Origin: Calvatia gigantea
Lineage: Eukaryota > Basidiomycota > Agaricomycetes > Agaricales > Lycoperdaceae
NCBI GenBank assembly: GCA_025093985.1
Contig: JACAAK010000009.1
Span: 1,984,001 to 2,048,000, forward strand
DNA length: 64,000 nucleotides
Direction: 5' to 3'
Of the stretch, positions 13,053 through 24,520 are shown piece by piece; the first letter of the stretch is position 1, and the number at the start of each line of letters is the position of its first letter. The notes under the pieces were generated by a model. That model did not search any database. It saw only the letters and a program-made list of their open reading frames with translations, and was not told where the DNA came from. The translations under genes and the position numbers were made by a program.

Positions 13053-14738
13053 GGTGGTAAAGAGGAACGCAGGTGACCAAGGGCTAATACGCTGGGTTGT
13101 TTGGACGCTAAGTCCGGACTCCGCAATTGGCCCTAATGACCCGAGCGCCTTCATTCTGTTCAGCACGTGAGCACGTCCTACGTCGTTTGCTTTTATTCAC
13201 TCCCCATGAGAACTACGTACCCCCATATAGCTTGCGAACATATGGCCCCATGGCTTATCTTGGATTCAAAAGCTGCTTTCGTTCGGTTATCTATCCTCGA
13301 TCACTCACGCTAGAGTCAATGCAGCTCATGTAAGGCCATCATTCTCGAAGATTCAGACAGCCAAAGTCCGGCAGTCGGTTCACAGGGCACGGAAAGTCAG
13401 CAACCGTTTGCTTCAGACATTCGGAAGAATGCCCATAAAAGAATCAAGATGACAGGGTTGGAGGAAGCAATTAAATTAAAACTGAAAAACGAAAGGTAAT
13501 GCTGATGAACAAGAAGATTGTGATACCCCGACACGAAATCAAAGCAAGATACAAACCGCCCTTATCTCAAATCCCTTGTCCGTCTTGCTCCTAATCCTTG
13601 TTGCCGCCGCTTGCACCGTTCCCGTGACTTCTTCACTCCTCCCCCCACTTCCCTCTCTAATGCCTCTATTCGGCAATCATTCATCCTTTCTAGATGCAGA
13701 CGGTCAACGCAGTGCCGAGCACCAGGTAGCCAAAAGAGTATGCTGACGCATAACTAAGAAAGGGCTGAACGCTGAAATCGTGCTTTACTGAGGAGGTACA
13801 CCAGATGACAACCCTCAAGCCCAAGGCAGAGGACGGCAACTGTGTTGAGACAAAGCCAGATGTGAAAGTAGAAGAGAGAAGGAAGGCGACAGGAGTAACT
13901 AAAACAACAAAGGAGATAGTAATCCAGAATAGGGAGCAATGGGGACACGACGAAAACGGTTGAGGTAGTGGATAACAAGAGGCCACGGTAACAAGCAGCA
14001 ACGGCACAAAGGGTCTCTGAACCAAAGCCAGGTAAGTGGGGGGGAGCGACACATAGGTGAAGACAGGCAGGGCAGCAAGTGGAAGAGGATTATCAGGGCC
14101 TGATCAAGCAGACAGGAGGTCCAGGTAAACTGAATTGAAGCAAAGTATTAGGAGACGAAACGACCATCTAGCCCCGTCTTGTTGGATCAATCTATTGAGC
14201 ATAAGAGCCACCCTGCCCGAAAATACGAAGAGACGTGGAGGCATTACAAACGACATAATTTGGTCGGGGAATTTTAAACCGGGAACGAGTATAGAATTTG
14301 GACAACGGCCGGGCAGGCGCCCACAAGTTCAAATAATTACTCGGCTGTTCACAAACGTTTATGATTGCCCGTACAGTAGGAGGTGGCTCAAAGTTATCCT
14401 CATCGTCACCACCGGTGCATTGAGCGCCCAGGAGTTCCCTTTATATGAGTCGCGGTCCTTGATATAATAATCCTACTTATCCTGTTTCTGTCAAAATTCT
14501 TTCTTTGACCCTTGTGCGCACTCGCTCCCGGATGAGGCGACGACAACGCCCAGCATTCATCAGAACATCAATGCCGTCATGAGGCACGCCCTCGGCTGAC
14601 AGGCTCCAGACAATAAACCCCCAAGGGTTTAATGTTTGATAATGATGAAAGTACTTATGGCAATGGTGGGGCGGAAGGGCGATACAAATGGACAAGGGCC
14701 GAGTTGTTGCACGTGTGATATCCCTTGTTTGATTTCAT
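12653..14738. repeat. Segmental duplication, copy 1 (AVT first exon plus upstream DNA)
   Basis: This 2,086-bp block is repeated at 17004-19086 in the same orientation with about ten differences seen by eye, so roughly 99.5% identity. Its left end lies inside AVT exon 1 (after the VARHL codons). Its right end is the first CAT of a (CAT)7 microsatellite. It includes the AVT start codon and about 1.7 kb upstream. Inside, hydrophobic open frames (13690-14052, minus) and small frames near 14135-14695 are kept between copies, but the duplication is too recent for this to show selection, and I recognise none of them. Confidence 0.93.
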
Positions 14739-14756
14739 CATCATCATCATCATCAT
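14736..14756. repeat. (CAT)7 microsatellite at duplication edge
   Basis: Seven perfect CAT units. The 2.08-kb duplication ends at the first CAT: the other copy reads into unrelated sequence after a single CAT. Confidence 0.9.
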
Positions 14757-15099
14757 TATAGAGGGGAATGATAGGGTGTCTGGGGGCTTCTGGGGGGCTA
14801 TAAGAGGGGGACAATGGTGTAGGCTGACAAATTTTAGTCAGCATTGGTAATCCTGTGCTACTTTTGCACAGCCTTAGTCAGAATTGGTCAGCTTTGACTA
14901 AGCAAAAGTTGTTCCCTTCTACTCCTTCAAATGTTCCCACATTCCACTTTTGCATCAAACACTGCCACTTCGGTGCTTTGGGAGACCAATACTCAGTCCA
15001 TGACAAAATTCAACAACCTATATAGTGTAAAATCCTTCCACTCTCTAATGCCTAAGGGCTGGCCAGATTATCAGGTTGGCCAAAGATTGTTGATAAAAT

Positions 15100-15380
15100 A
15101 ATTATACATTGACATGGACTGATAATAAAACTGAGTAGATTGGTATAGTAGATAAGAAGGGACTGATAGTAAGATAACAACTGATAATGAGATTAAGTTG
15201 GCTAACACTAGCTGATAAGGTGATTATACAAGTTAACATTGATTGATAATGAAGTTGAGTAGATTGATAGTAGATAAAAATGGACTGATAGTAAGATAAC
15301 AACTGATAATGAGATTAAGTTGGCTAACACTAGCTGATAAGGTGATTATACAAGTTAATATTGACTGATAATGAAGTTAA
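15100..15380. repeat. AT-rich tandem repeat, unit about 122 bp
   Basis: The motif GACTGATAGTAAGATAAC recurs at 15161 and 15283, 122 bp apart, with the intervening block (through GGCTAACACTAGCTGATAAGG) nearly identical. A diverged partial unit precedes it and another follows it. The shorter core TGATAA recurs many times. No coding potential is seen. Confidence 0.85.
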
Positions 15381-16735
15381 CTAAATTGGCATGGAGATGC
15401 ATAAGGATTCTGTAAAAATGATAACAAGCTGCTGCAACATGGTGATAAGAGACTATAAAATTAACATTGATGAAATCAACTAGTAGGAGGATAGCTGATA
15501 GAATAAGATGACGATACACTGATATATTAACTTGGTAATACGGGATCAAATCTAGAACACTTCGTGAAATAGCTAGGGAACAGTTTAGGAGTAGGTGATA
15601 CAACCTTAGTAGGTGAAACCTAGTTGACTTGCTAGACTTGAGGCAAGTAAGGGAAGAACTAAGGTGGTAAGCATACTGAATACGAGGATGTGTGAACTAA
15701 ATAAGAAGGTATCAGTTGAATGGATAGAGTTACTAAGAAATCTGGTGACAATTGATGCAAGAGTTAAGCCAGATTGCTACAGAGGTGCACCAGGTGATAA
15801 GGCCCGAAACGAATATCCATAAGCAATGGAACTGAAATCATCACATAGCGTCATTTCAATTCAACTTCTCACTGGGGTATCTGACCCAAATCATTCTAAC
15901 ACACGTAATAAAAGTGCGTGAATAACACCGCTAACTGCGATAGGATTGTAACGACAGGACCTAAAATATAGAGTGCATTGCAAGCACATAGGACTACAGC
16001 AGACTAGAACGATGTGCCTGATCGAAGATAGTTGGTAAAACAGGCGCAAAGTGGACAAAACAATGGCTGCAAGGTGACATAATAAATACACATGTAATGA
16101 AATGCCCCATAGCTGAAAGTATGAATAACAATGTATTGAAATACTACCAGGATTTGGCTGACTGACCGAACAGGCGCAGTAATTAAATCATAGATCACCT
16201 CATGAATACAGGGCCTCGTAACCAATCCCAGTTATTATTAAGGAGTGGAAATTTGTTTGTATTCCTACCTTCATGTAACTCAGGCCATTCGCACCATAAT
16301 GAAGAACCCGCCATACCCGACCTCGCTTACCATTCGTTGTCACTACTGGTCAATAACATATATACCTCAAAATTGATATCTACAGAAATTACTAAATTCA
16401 TGTGTGCCAACTACGTTCTACTAAGACTCCAATACTTCAGCCGTTGGATGATGAAGCTGCACACATAGTTCGTCTGGAATTTGGTCCGGTGGCATCCCGA
16501 GTCTGCTAGCAAGATGGTTCTTGGTATTGTGAATCTTGTCGGGATGTGAAAACGATTGTTTTCCTATCTTCCTGAAAGCTCGATCCGTTTCTCGGGTGAA
16601 CTCAACCTTTGGGCTAACAGTACCATGACATAAGTTCCACCCCACTGAGAATTGCGGCGGTGCCAGCAAGGGCTCAACTCAGGCATGATTATTCCTAGGT
16701 CCGCATCCAAGGGTAAATACAATACTGTATAAGTA
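15381..16735. other. AT-rich spacer with a diverged duplicated stretch
   Basis: No gene found. About 16470-16700 is recognisably related to about 20730-20950 (shared blocks around GGCATCCC, TCTGC and the following 150 bases), so it belongs to the same duplicated module as the identical 274-bp repeat that follows it, but it has diverged far more. Short minus-strand frames across both stretches look like decayed coding or chance. Confidence 0.45.
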
Positions 16736-17009
16736 AATTTGATTTTATGAACCAGAGTCGGGGACCGGCGTGGCAAGCGCCGCTACGATAATACAATGAA
16801 TGCAATGGATAGAATATATCAAATAATCAGATCAAAGCAAGGGAATAGATGGTTATCGAGGGTTCTCCTAGACCGAAGACTTGGGTACACTGGCAGGGAA
16901 CTCGGAAGCCATAAATCCGCAAAAAAGGGTGGATATCGCCGAACTAGGGGGCAAACCACAAACAGGGAAGCTCCGTAACGCAGCTGACGCGACGTCGATG
17001 TATCAAGAT
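16736..17009. repeat. 274-bp direct repeat, copy 1
   Basis: Identical by eye to 21072-21345. In copy 2 it lies just upstream of the NmrA-like pseudogene, so this copy is a displaced piece of that upstream region. It ends exactly where the AVT-derived duplication begins, sharing CAAGAT (17004-17009) with it. A diverged third copy is at about 24121-24345. Confidence 0.93.
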
Positions 17010-19086
17010 GCCTTGCAACCACTTTTGCCTTCTCCTCATCCGGAAGTCCATCAAGATCAAGAGGAGGAATATCTAGGGCAGGGGAATCGTTGGCTACGAA
17101 GCTAGGTCCCCGCGTCGCCGAGATGCCACCGACGACGGGACCAGTGGGCGGACGTAATGGCGAGGATGTGGCATCCACGACCGGTTGAGCTGAAGTTAAA
17201 GGGGTCCCAGGACGTACGATGGGCGTCCGTGTTCCGGGTGTACCACGGGGAGGGATGTTGGGGACCTGGGGAGTACCGATGTACTGTGCTCGGAGTGCGC
17301 GCAAGTCCGGGGTGCCAACCGGGGGCGATGACTGTGTTGGCACATCGTCTGTAGGTCGTGCACGAGGACTCTTTATACTTAAAGGTTTGGAAGGAGAGGT
17401 CATGGTGGTAAAGAGGAACGCAGGTGACCAAGGGCTAATAGCTGGGTTGTTTGGACGCTAAGTCCGGACTCCGCAATTGGCCCTAATGACCCGAGCGCCT
17501 TCATTCTGTTCAGCACGTGAGCACGTCCTACGTCGTTTGCTTTTATTCACTCCCCATGAGAACTACGTACCCCCATATAGCTTGCGAACATATGGCCCCA
17601 TGGCTTATCTTGGATTCAAAAGCTGCTTTCGTTCGGTTATCTATCCTCGATCACTCACGCTAGAGTCAATGCAGCTCATGTAAGGCCATCATTCTCGAAG
17701 ATTCAGACAGCCAAAGTCCGGCAGTCGGTTCACAGGGCACGGAAAGTCAGCAACCGTTTGCTTCAGACATTCGGAAGAATGCCCATAAAAGAATCAAGAT
17801 GACAGGGTTGGAGGAAGCAATTAAATTAAAACTGAAAAACGAAAGGTAATGCTGATGAACAAGAAGATTGTGATACCCCGACACGAAATCAAAGCAAGAT
17901 ACAAACCGCCCTTATCTCAAATCCCTTGTCCGTCTTGCTCCTAATCCTTGTTGCCGCCGCTTGCACCGTTCCCGTGACTTCTTCACTCCTCCCCCCACTT
18001 CCCTCTCTAATGCCCCTATTCGGCAATCATTCATCCTGTCTAGACGCAGACGGTCAACGCAGTGCCGAGCACCAGGTAGCCAAAAGAGTATGCTGACGCA
18101 TAACTAAGAAAGGGCTGAACGCTGAAATCGTGCTTTACTGAGGAGGTACACCAGATGACAACCCTCAAGCCCAAGGCAGAGGACGGCAACTGTGTTGAGA
18201 CAAAGCCAGATGTGAAAGTAGAAGAGAGAAGGAAGGCGACAGGAGTAACTAAAACAACAAAGGAGGTAGTAATCCAGAATAGGGAGCAATGGGGACACGA
18301 CGAAAACGGTTGAGGTAGTGGATAACAAGAGGCCACGGTAACAAGCAGCAACGGCACAAAGGGTCTCTGAACCAAAGCCAGGTAAGTGGGGGAGCGACAC
18401 ATAGGTGAAGACAGGCAGGGCAGCAAGTGGAAGAGGATTATCAGGGCCTGATCAAGCAGACAGGAGGTCCAGGTAAACTGAATTGAAGCAAAGTATTAGG
18501 AGACGAAACGACCATCTAGCCCCGTCTTGTTGGATCAATCTATTGAGCATAAGAGCCACCCTGCCCGAAAATACGAAGAGACGTGGAGGCATTACAAACG
18601 ACATAATTTGGTCGGGGAATTTTAAACCGGGAACGAGTATAGAATTTGGACAACGGCCGGGCAGGCGCCCACAAGTTCAAATAATTACTCGGCTGTTCAC
18701 AAACGTTTATGATTGCCCGTACAGTAGGAGGTGGGTCAAAGTTATCCTCATCGTCACCACCGGTGCATTGAGCGCCCAGGAGTTCCCTTTATATGAGTCG
18801 CGGTCCTTGATATAATAATCCTACTTAGCCTGTTTCTGTCAAAATTCTTTCTTTGACCCTTGTGCGCACTCGCTCCCGGATGAGGCGACGACAACGCCCA
18901 GCATTCATCAGAACATCAATGCCGTCATGAGGCACGCCCTCGGCTGACAGGCTCCAGACAATAAACCCCCAAGGGTTTAATGTCTGATAATGATGAAAGT
19001 ACTTATGGCAATGGTGGGGCGGAAGGGCGATACAAATGGACAAGGGCCGAGTTGTTGCACGTGTGATATCCCTTGTTTGATTTCAT
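17004..19086. repeat. Segmental duplication, copy 2
   Basis: Copy of 12653-14738, 2,083 bp, same orientation. It joins displaced NmrA-upstream DNA on the left through the six-base microhomology CAAGAT. On the right, after GATTTCAT, it meets unrelated sequence instead of the CAT microsatellite. Confidence 0.93.
17010..17403 (-). pseudogene. 5' fragment of the AVT transporter gene
   Basis: The duplicated AVT start codon (17403) and about 131 codons of the disordered N-terminus are intact, from MTSPSKPLS to the VARHL codons. The frame then runs into unrelated repeat sequence and ends at 16819. All membrane segments are missing, so no transporter can be made. With its promoter duplicated too, it could still be transcribed into a short chimeric peptide. 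Confidence 0.9.
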
Positions 19087-19468
19087 GGAAGAGAGGTGGA
19101 GAATCAAACATGTCTGTAGAACAAGATGCGTACCTTGCTGCTTGAACCTGAATGTTTGATGCCAGCGAAACCCAGGTGTATTTAAGTGGAAACCAAAAAC
19201 CAAAATGGCGCATACTTTCTTAGTCCACTATTATATGTGAGTTCGACACACCCAACTCCTAAGTCACCGTCGAAAGCGCGGAAGCAGAGGTGGATGCTAG
19301 GATTTCCTTGATTTGTAAAACAATGTCCCATATCCTCTCCCTGCTCCTCATGTTCGGTGACCTCTTGCTTGCAAGCAAGGTGATATGCAAACCATGGTCT
19401 CTCTTTCCCGTTGTCCGACCACTCTCTACCTGGATTGGTCAGCTTCTCCCAATCATCCCTCCAGCGCA

Positions 19469-20489
19469 TTATCTCGGTATCTCCTTCTTCGCATTGAGTA
19501 GAACCAACAGATAAATACCATGGCCTTTGTTGTCGAATCCAGGCGTAGGTGAACCTGTCGAGGTGTAGGTGAACCTGTCGAGGTGTGCACGGAAGTTACT
19601 GTAGGGGGCTTTCGTGATAGAGATGAGGCGTAAAATGTTCCCCGGGGGTAGACAACTAACGATGATCTCTATTAGTTCGTGCGGAAGCGCCAGAAGGGGA
19701 GTGACTTTGGTGACCTTGGATCGACCCGCACTGTCTGCGGACGACGTCGCGAATTGAATTCGTGGACAACATTTGACCAGCCTAACCGCCTCTGCGATTG
19801 GAAATACGCCAGGATGTTTGAAGGCCCACATGTTACCTATCCCCATCCAGGCGTCCTCCAGAATCTCCTCATCAGAATTATCGTCTTGTGTGAGCAGTTT
19901 CAAACTTCAGCCACCATTTTTTCTCCCTGGGACCCAAATCCATGGCCTCCAGATCATCGTAAAAGAAGTAGTCGCCTGCAATCATCCCCCGCTCTACCTC
20001 TTGCTGCTGGGTCCACCCAACAGGACCATAATTTACATTCCGAAGTATTCCCCAGCCATCACCATTAGCCGAAATTACGAACTTATAGAACACATGTGCC
20101 TTCAATCCGAAGATTAGGTGTTGTAAAATGAGGAACGCGCAGAAGTGGACAACAATACGTCCTCGTCCAATGTCGTGATAGTATATTATATCAACCCTAT
20201 GATACTTGAAATAGACCCCATAGCTTGGACAGCTGGATGAATGAACGTCAAATATATATGTAATTGTCCTTTCGTCCAGGACTTTTGGTTCTGCTGACCG
20301 CGTCAGAGGCACCACCTTACCGGGAGAAATCATAGACCTAGACCTGCCGATGAGACTTTCAGGAGCCTCGGCTACAACCAACTCCCCATCTTCGTTGACT
20401 TCGCAAGGAGTGACGAGAACGTAGTTGTTTGTTGCCCCAACGCCTTCACTTGTATACTGCAGGCGCTTTCGCACCACTTTGGAAGGCAC
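19469..20489 (-). CDS. Hypothetical protein with F-box-like segment, possibly decayed
   Basis: Two open frames on the minus strand are probably parts of one gene. The first (20489-19878) encodes about 200 residues without a known domain. The second (19903-19469) contains LLALPHELIEIIVSCLPPGN, which resembles the start of an F-box, followed by about 50 residues. The frames differ where they meet near 19890, and no clean intron is visible. A 21-bp tandem duplication (GTAGGTGAACCTGTCGAGGT) sits in the second frame at about 19545-19586. An F-box this close to the C-terminus is unusual, so this may be a truncated or broken gene. Confidence 0.35.
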
Positions 20490-20729
20490 CCGCCATCCCC
20501 CGGACGCCGCTTCCTTCGAGTCTCACAGGTAGTTCCCGTCTGTGAGTCCAGATATATCATCTACAAACTATCAAGTTTTTACTACCGACTGTCAATCATT
20601 GTTACTTGAATTCGAGTGTGGAGAGCCAACCTCGTCTCTATTTCTCATAGACATCCACCCAATCACCTTTGAGCTGTTGTGTGAACTGATAAGCATGACA
20701 CACCCAGGTAGTTACGTACCGGACAACTT

Positions 20730-21071
20730 TGTGTATCGGATGGCATCCCCGACTCTGCGTAAGCAAGAGGAGGGTTCTGTCGTGTTAATTCGGTTGTTTT
20801 CTCTGTCTGGGGATGTGTGAGAAACGGAAAGGTTTTCCATATCTGTCCATGGAAAATAGTCTAGACTCTGTTTCTCGGTGGGTCTGAAATGTAACCCAAT
20901 TTTGGTGCAAACAGTACACATCGTAGCCACTGAAGCTGTTCGCACCACCAAGTTGACGAATCTGCGGCTAGGTCGCCACGTCAAGGGATTAATTTCAGGC
21001 ATGGTTTGCGACACTGCAGGTCCAGGAATCAGAAGGGTACTAGATAACAATAGCATGTGATTAAGTTATAG
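20730..21071. repeat. Diverged duplicated stretch upstream of 274-bp repeat copy 2
   Basis: Related to about 16470-16735, and its first part to about 24040-24120 (GTACCGGACAA followed by ATGGCAT). With the 274-bp repeat it makes a module present three times. No function is visible. Confidence 0.5.
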
Positions 21072-21345
21072 AATTTGATTTTATGAACCAGAGTCGGGGA
21101 CCGGCGTGGCAAGCGCCGCTACGATAATACAATGAATGCAATGGATAGAATATATCAAATAATCAGATCAAAGCAAGGGAATAGATGGTTATCGAGGGTT
21201 CTCCTAGACCGAAGACTTGGGTACACTGGCAGGGAACTCGGAAGCCATAAATCCGCAAAAAAGGGTGGATATCGCCGAACTAGGGGGCAAACCACAAACA
21301 GGGAAGCTCCGTAACGCAGCTGACGCGACGTCGATGTATCAAGAT
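21072..21345. repeat. 274-bp direct repeat, copy 2
   Basis: Identical by eye to 16736-17009. Here it continues into the 5' region of the NmrA-like pseudogene (CTTGTATCTACATTGCCAG and onward), which matches the upstream DNA of the intact NmrA gene at 24.5 kb, so this is the native context. Confidence 0.92.
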
Positions 21346-21526
21346 CAAGCATAGTTCTATTGCCTTGTATCTACATTGCCAGAAGGGAACTCTTCAGATG
21401 CGTGTGGGCATGCAGGTCTTGGCCAACTCCACTGGGACTGATACTAAATTTAAATTTTCGCAGGGACTTAAGCCGGGAAAGTCGGGCAAATCTTGACAAG
21501 CTCGAGCCCTATCCTGCCTTTTGACC

Positions 21527-22439
21527 ATGCCTATCCGTGTTGCTGTCGCTGGAGTGACCAATGCTCTCGGACGTGCTATAGTCTCTAATCTACTCAAAGA
21601 CACAGACATCCGAGTTGTCCTCCTCTCGCGCCAATCGTCCGTGGATACTCACGACTTATCACACTTCACCTCTCAGGGTGCAGAGCTTCATTCAACTAAC
21701 TACACCTCCATCCCTCAGCTCACATCTGTGCTGGCGGATGTCGAAACAGTCATCGTCACCTTCTTCTCCCGCAACGATATCACACCTAATGTCAATCTTA
21801 TCGAGGCATCTAAAGCGGCGGGCTGTGAAACGCTTCGCCCCTGCAGAGTTTATGTTCACTTCCGAAGCCAATGCTCGGATCGATTTACTCGAGCCAAAGC
21901 GCCGTATATGGGAGAAGCTGAAGCAAAGCGGGCTTGAGTACACCGCATTTCAGAACGGGCTGTTCGCAGACTATTTTGCAATTGGCGCCCCGAAGGAGTA
22001 TAGAGGCACCCTCAAAAATTTCGAGCCTCTTATTATTCATATTCCTACCGGCAAGGCAACTATTCCTGGAACTGGGGACGAACCAGTTTCGTTCAGTTCA
22101 TTCCGAGACGTCGGTCGTCTCGTTGCAGGTGCCGTGAAGCTGAAGGACAGATGGCCTGAGGAGCTCAGCATGTGCAGTGAAACCACGACGTACAACGAGA
22201 TTGTACGCCACGTAGAGGCTGCGACGGGCAAAAAGATAGACGTGGAGTACATAGACAAGGCTGCCATACGGAAAATGTTGGATGATAGAAGCCACCCGAT
22301 GAAGCATTTCTACGCCCAGCTTTTGGATCTTATCGCTGATGGTTTGGGTGCAGTCCCTCCCGTTCTCAACAACATGCTACCCGAATTCCCAGTGGAGAAC
22401 GTTGTGCGAGGGGTGATTACGGAGCACTGGAGTACATGA
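21527..22439 (+). pseudogene. NmrA-like / isoflavone-reductase-like oxidoreductase, frameshifted copy
   Basis: Tandem paralogue of the intact gene at 24521-25432, intronless, with the same Rossmann start (MPIRVAVAGVTNALG) and the same C-terminus through VLNNMLP. One extra C at about 21823 (GCGGCGGGCTGTG here, GCGGCGGGTGTG in the intact copy) shifts the frame after EASKAAG, about 100 residues in; the correct frame then resumes with KRFAPAEF and stays open to the stop at 22439. All else is intact, so the break is recent, or an assembly error. A protein restarted downstream would lack the NAD(P)-binding end. Confidence 0.88.
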
Positions 22440-22630
22440 GAAAATTGGTTCAACCAAAAGGGTATAACAAGTTTTACAGGCTGTAACAACAACGCACCGA
22501 AACGAACAGAAGGTACAGAGAGTAGCGTATCTGAATAGTATGGGTATCAAAGTATGAACGAATCCCGGATTAATCCATGGGAAAATAAAGAAAACGAATG
22601 TGGTTACAACGGAGAAGGAAAAAGACGCAA

Positions 22631-23905
22631 TCAGGCAACTACGACTTCCTTCGTGTCCGCATTAAAGTAGGTGATAGTGTCCTCGGGGAATCCAATGTCG
22701 GAAGCCCTACTAGGACTCACTGTCCTGCGAGATCCCCCACGGTCCAATGCATTCCGAACGCCGCGAACCCACTCAACAGCACCATGGGCCATCTCCCTCC
22801 CCTGTCTCTCCCCTTCAGTCAATCTAGGGCTCGGTGTGAAATTCCCGAGGAGTATCTTACAACGTTTGCAAACATTTGGTTACTAACTCCCTTTTATTAC
22901 CATGTTTCGAAACATTCGATAACTTACATTAAAAACAGGTAAGAAATGTTTTCAAACATGGGTTTTTAATTTATTGTACGTTACAGAATAATATCTTCAC
23001 CAATTCCAGTTTACCTCCCGTTTCCCATCCCCTGAGCTGTCACCTGACCCACTACATTCACCATCCGTCTCGAAATCATCCAATGCGAGGAGTGGCATAT
23101 CGGAAAACATGTCACGGAGTGCAGCCGACCCTAAATCAATGAGTGGATCGACGAAAAGATGCCCCACCAATGGTGGCGTGACACCGTCTTGGTTGGTGGA
23201 CAATGATGTGGCAGAGGCTCAGGTAGTTGAGCCGGTAGTTGCGAGAGAAGGACTCCGAGCCGAGATAGGATGACGTCAAAGTCATGGTCCGGTTCTAATG
23301 CCATCGCGACTTGTTATCGGGCTGGGTATAAGACACGGACAAAGGACAATCTATCGTTATCAGTTGGCCATCAGCCATGGGAACGCCTGTATGGTTTTGG
23401 AATTTCTTACAATAAAAAACCGGTGAAATTTGGGTCTTAATTTCAAACGTGTTTGCAAACGGTTTAAAACCATATTTGGAAACTGATGTTTGCTAATGTT
23501 GAATTTCATACTGAGCCCTAAGTCAATCGCATCTCGTCGGTAATTGCCACACCTTCCGCATCCAGCTGTTTCAACTTTAAATGGAACTCAAATTCCTTCC
23601 TTATCTTCTGTTCTTTTTTTTCTCGACCTTTGTGATAGGCTTCCCCAACCGCGCAAACCCATTCACCACCTTCGTATGTGGCGCGTGAGAGTTCGACACC
23701 TACGCCTTCGTGGTCAAGGTACATCCGGAGTTTATGTTCCTCAATAAATAGGGGTCTAGAAATGTTGGTGAAAATAGGTCCCCCGGGAGAGAGGAGAGAA
23801 ACCTCACCATAAACGAAAGGTGTGTAAGCATCCACACATTCCGAAGTCATGCCATATCCCTAATGATCCCAGCGTGTCAGGGGACCATGAAGAAGGGACT
23901 TGAGA
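22631..23905 (-). pseudogene. 3' fragment of glycosyltransferase-like gene, split by a transposon
   Basis: A partial copy of the 3' end of the gene at 25589-28232. The part from TSECVDAY through RPLFIEEH and GVGVELSRATYEGGEW lies at 23850-23529, and the last 60 or so residues, ending DTKEVVVA, at 22822-22631. A 696-bp element (22825-23520) interrupts it. The 5' two-thirds are absent: homology stops near 23925, inside what is an intron in the intact gene. Not functional. Confidence 0.9.
22825..23520. mobile_element. hAT-type non-autonomous DNA transposon (MITE-like), 696 bp
   Basis: Terminal inverted repeats of about 20 bp: TAGGGCTCGGTGTGAAATTC at the left, matched at the right with two mismatches. 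It is flanked by the perfect 8-bp target duplication AGTCAATC (22817-22824 and 23521-23528). An 8-bp duplication with TAGGG termini is the hallmark of hAT elements. Subterminal palindromes GTTTGCAAAC lie at 22864 and 23451. A 68-codon frame inside (22997-23203, minus) is not recognisable as a transposase, so movement would need an enzyme in trans. The corresponding site in the intact paralogue (near 25795) is empty. Confidence 0.9.
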
Positions 23906-23944
23906 TGAGTACTCACCAGTTTGGTTTCAAGATCCAGGTGCAGA

Positions 23945-24345
23945 AGACAGGCAAGGCAGTAAGTGGAAGGGGGCTATCAGGGCATGATCAAGCAGACAGG
24001 AAGTCTAGGTGAACGGATTTGAAGCAACCCTGTCGCCTTTGAACCGTTGTGTGAACAAATGGGCATGACAAGCTTAAGTGGTTGGGTACCGGACAATATG
24101 TATTAGATGGCATAATCCGATGAATGCAATGAATATACTGAATATATCGGATAATCAGAGCAAGGCAAGAGAATGGAAGGTTACCGGGGGTTCTTCCAGA
24201 CCGGGGACTTGGGCACACCGGCAGGGAACTTGGAAGTAATCGATCCGCAAAAAAGGGTGGATATCACAGAACGAGAAGACAAATCACAAGCATGGAAGCC
24301 TCGTCACGCAACCGACGCGCCTGTCAATTCATCAAGTCAAACACT
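23945..24345. repeat. Diverged third copy of the duplicated module
   Basis: About 23945-24015 matches the AVT-upstream block (near 18408-18490, and 14060-14140). About 24040-24120 matches the stretch near 20665-20745. About 24121-24345 is a diverged form of the 274-bp repeat. So pieces found apart elsewhere in this region are contiguous here, giving an older arrangement. Confidence 0.7.
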
Positions 24346-24520
24346 GTTTTATCCCCTTGTATCTACAGTATCAGAAGGGAACTCTTCAAATGCGTGTGAG
24401 CATGTAGGTCTTAACTAACTCCACTGGGGATCCGATACTGAATTTGGCAGCCTTACAGGCACTTAAGATGGGAAAGAAGGCAAATCCTGACAAGTCCAAG
24501 TTCTATCCTGCCTTTTGACT

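Noticed and set aside
15085..15640. CRISPR-like spaced repeats
   Set aside because: The repeat is a long AT-rich tandem array without unique spacers, in a eukaryotic genome.
13690..18426. Hydrophobic minus-strand frames (13690-14052, 18040-18426) as a duplicated membrane-protein gene
   Set aside because: A G-run length change shifts the frame between copies, no domain is recognisable, and recent duplication alone explains the similarity.
16796..21314. Identical 60-codon frames at 16796-16978 and 21132-21314
   Set aside because: They are identical only because they lie in the identical 274-bp repeats; the third, diverged copy at 24.2 kb does not keep the frame.
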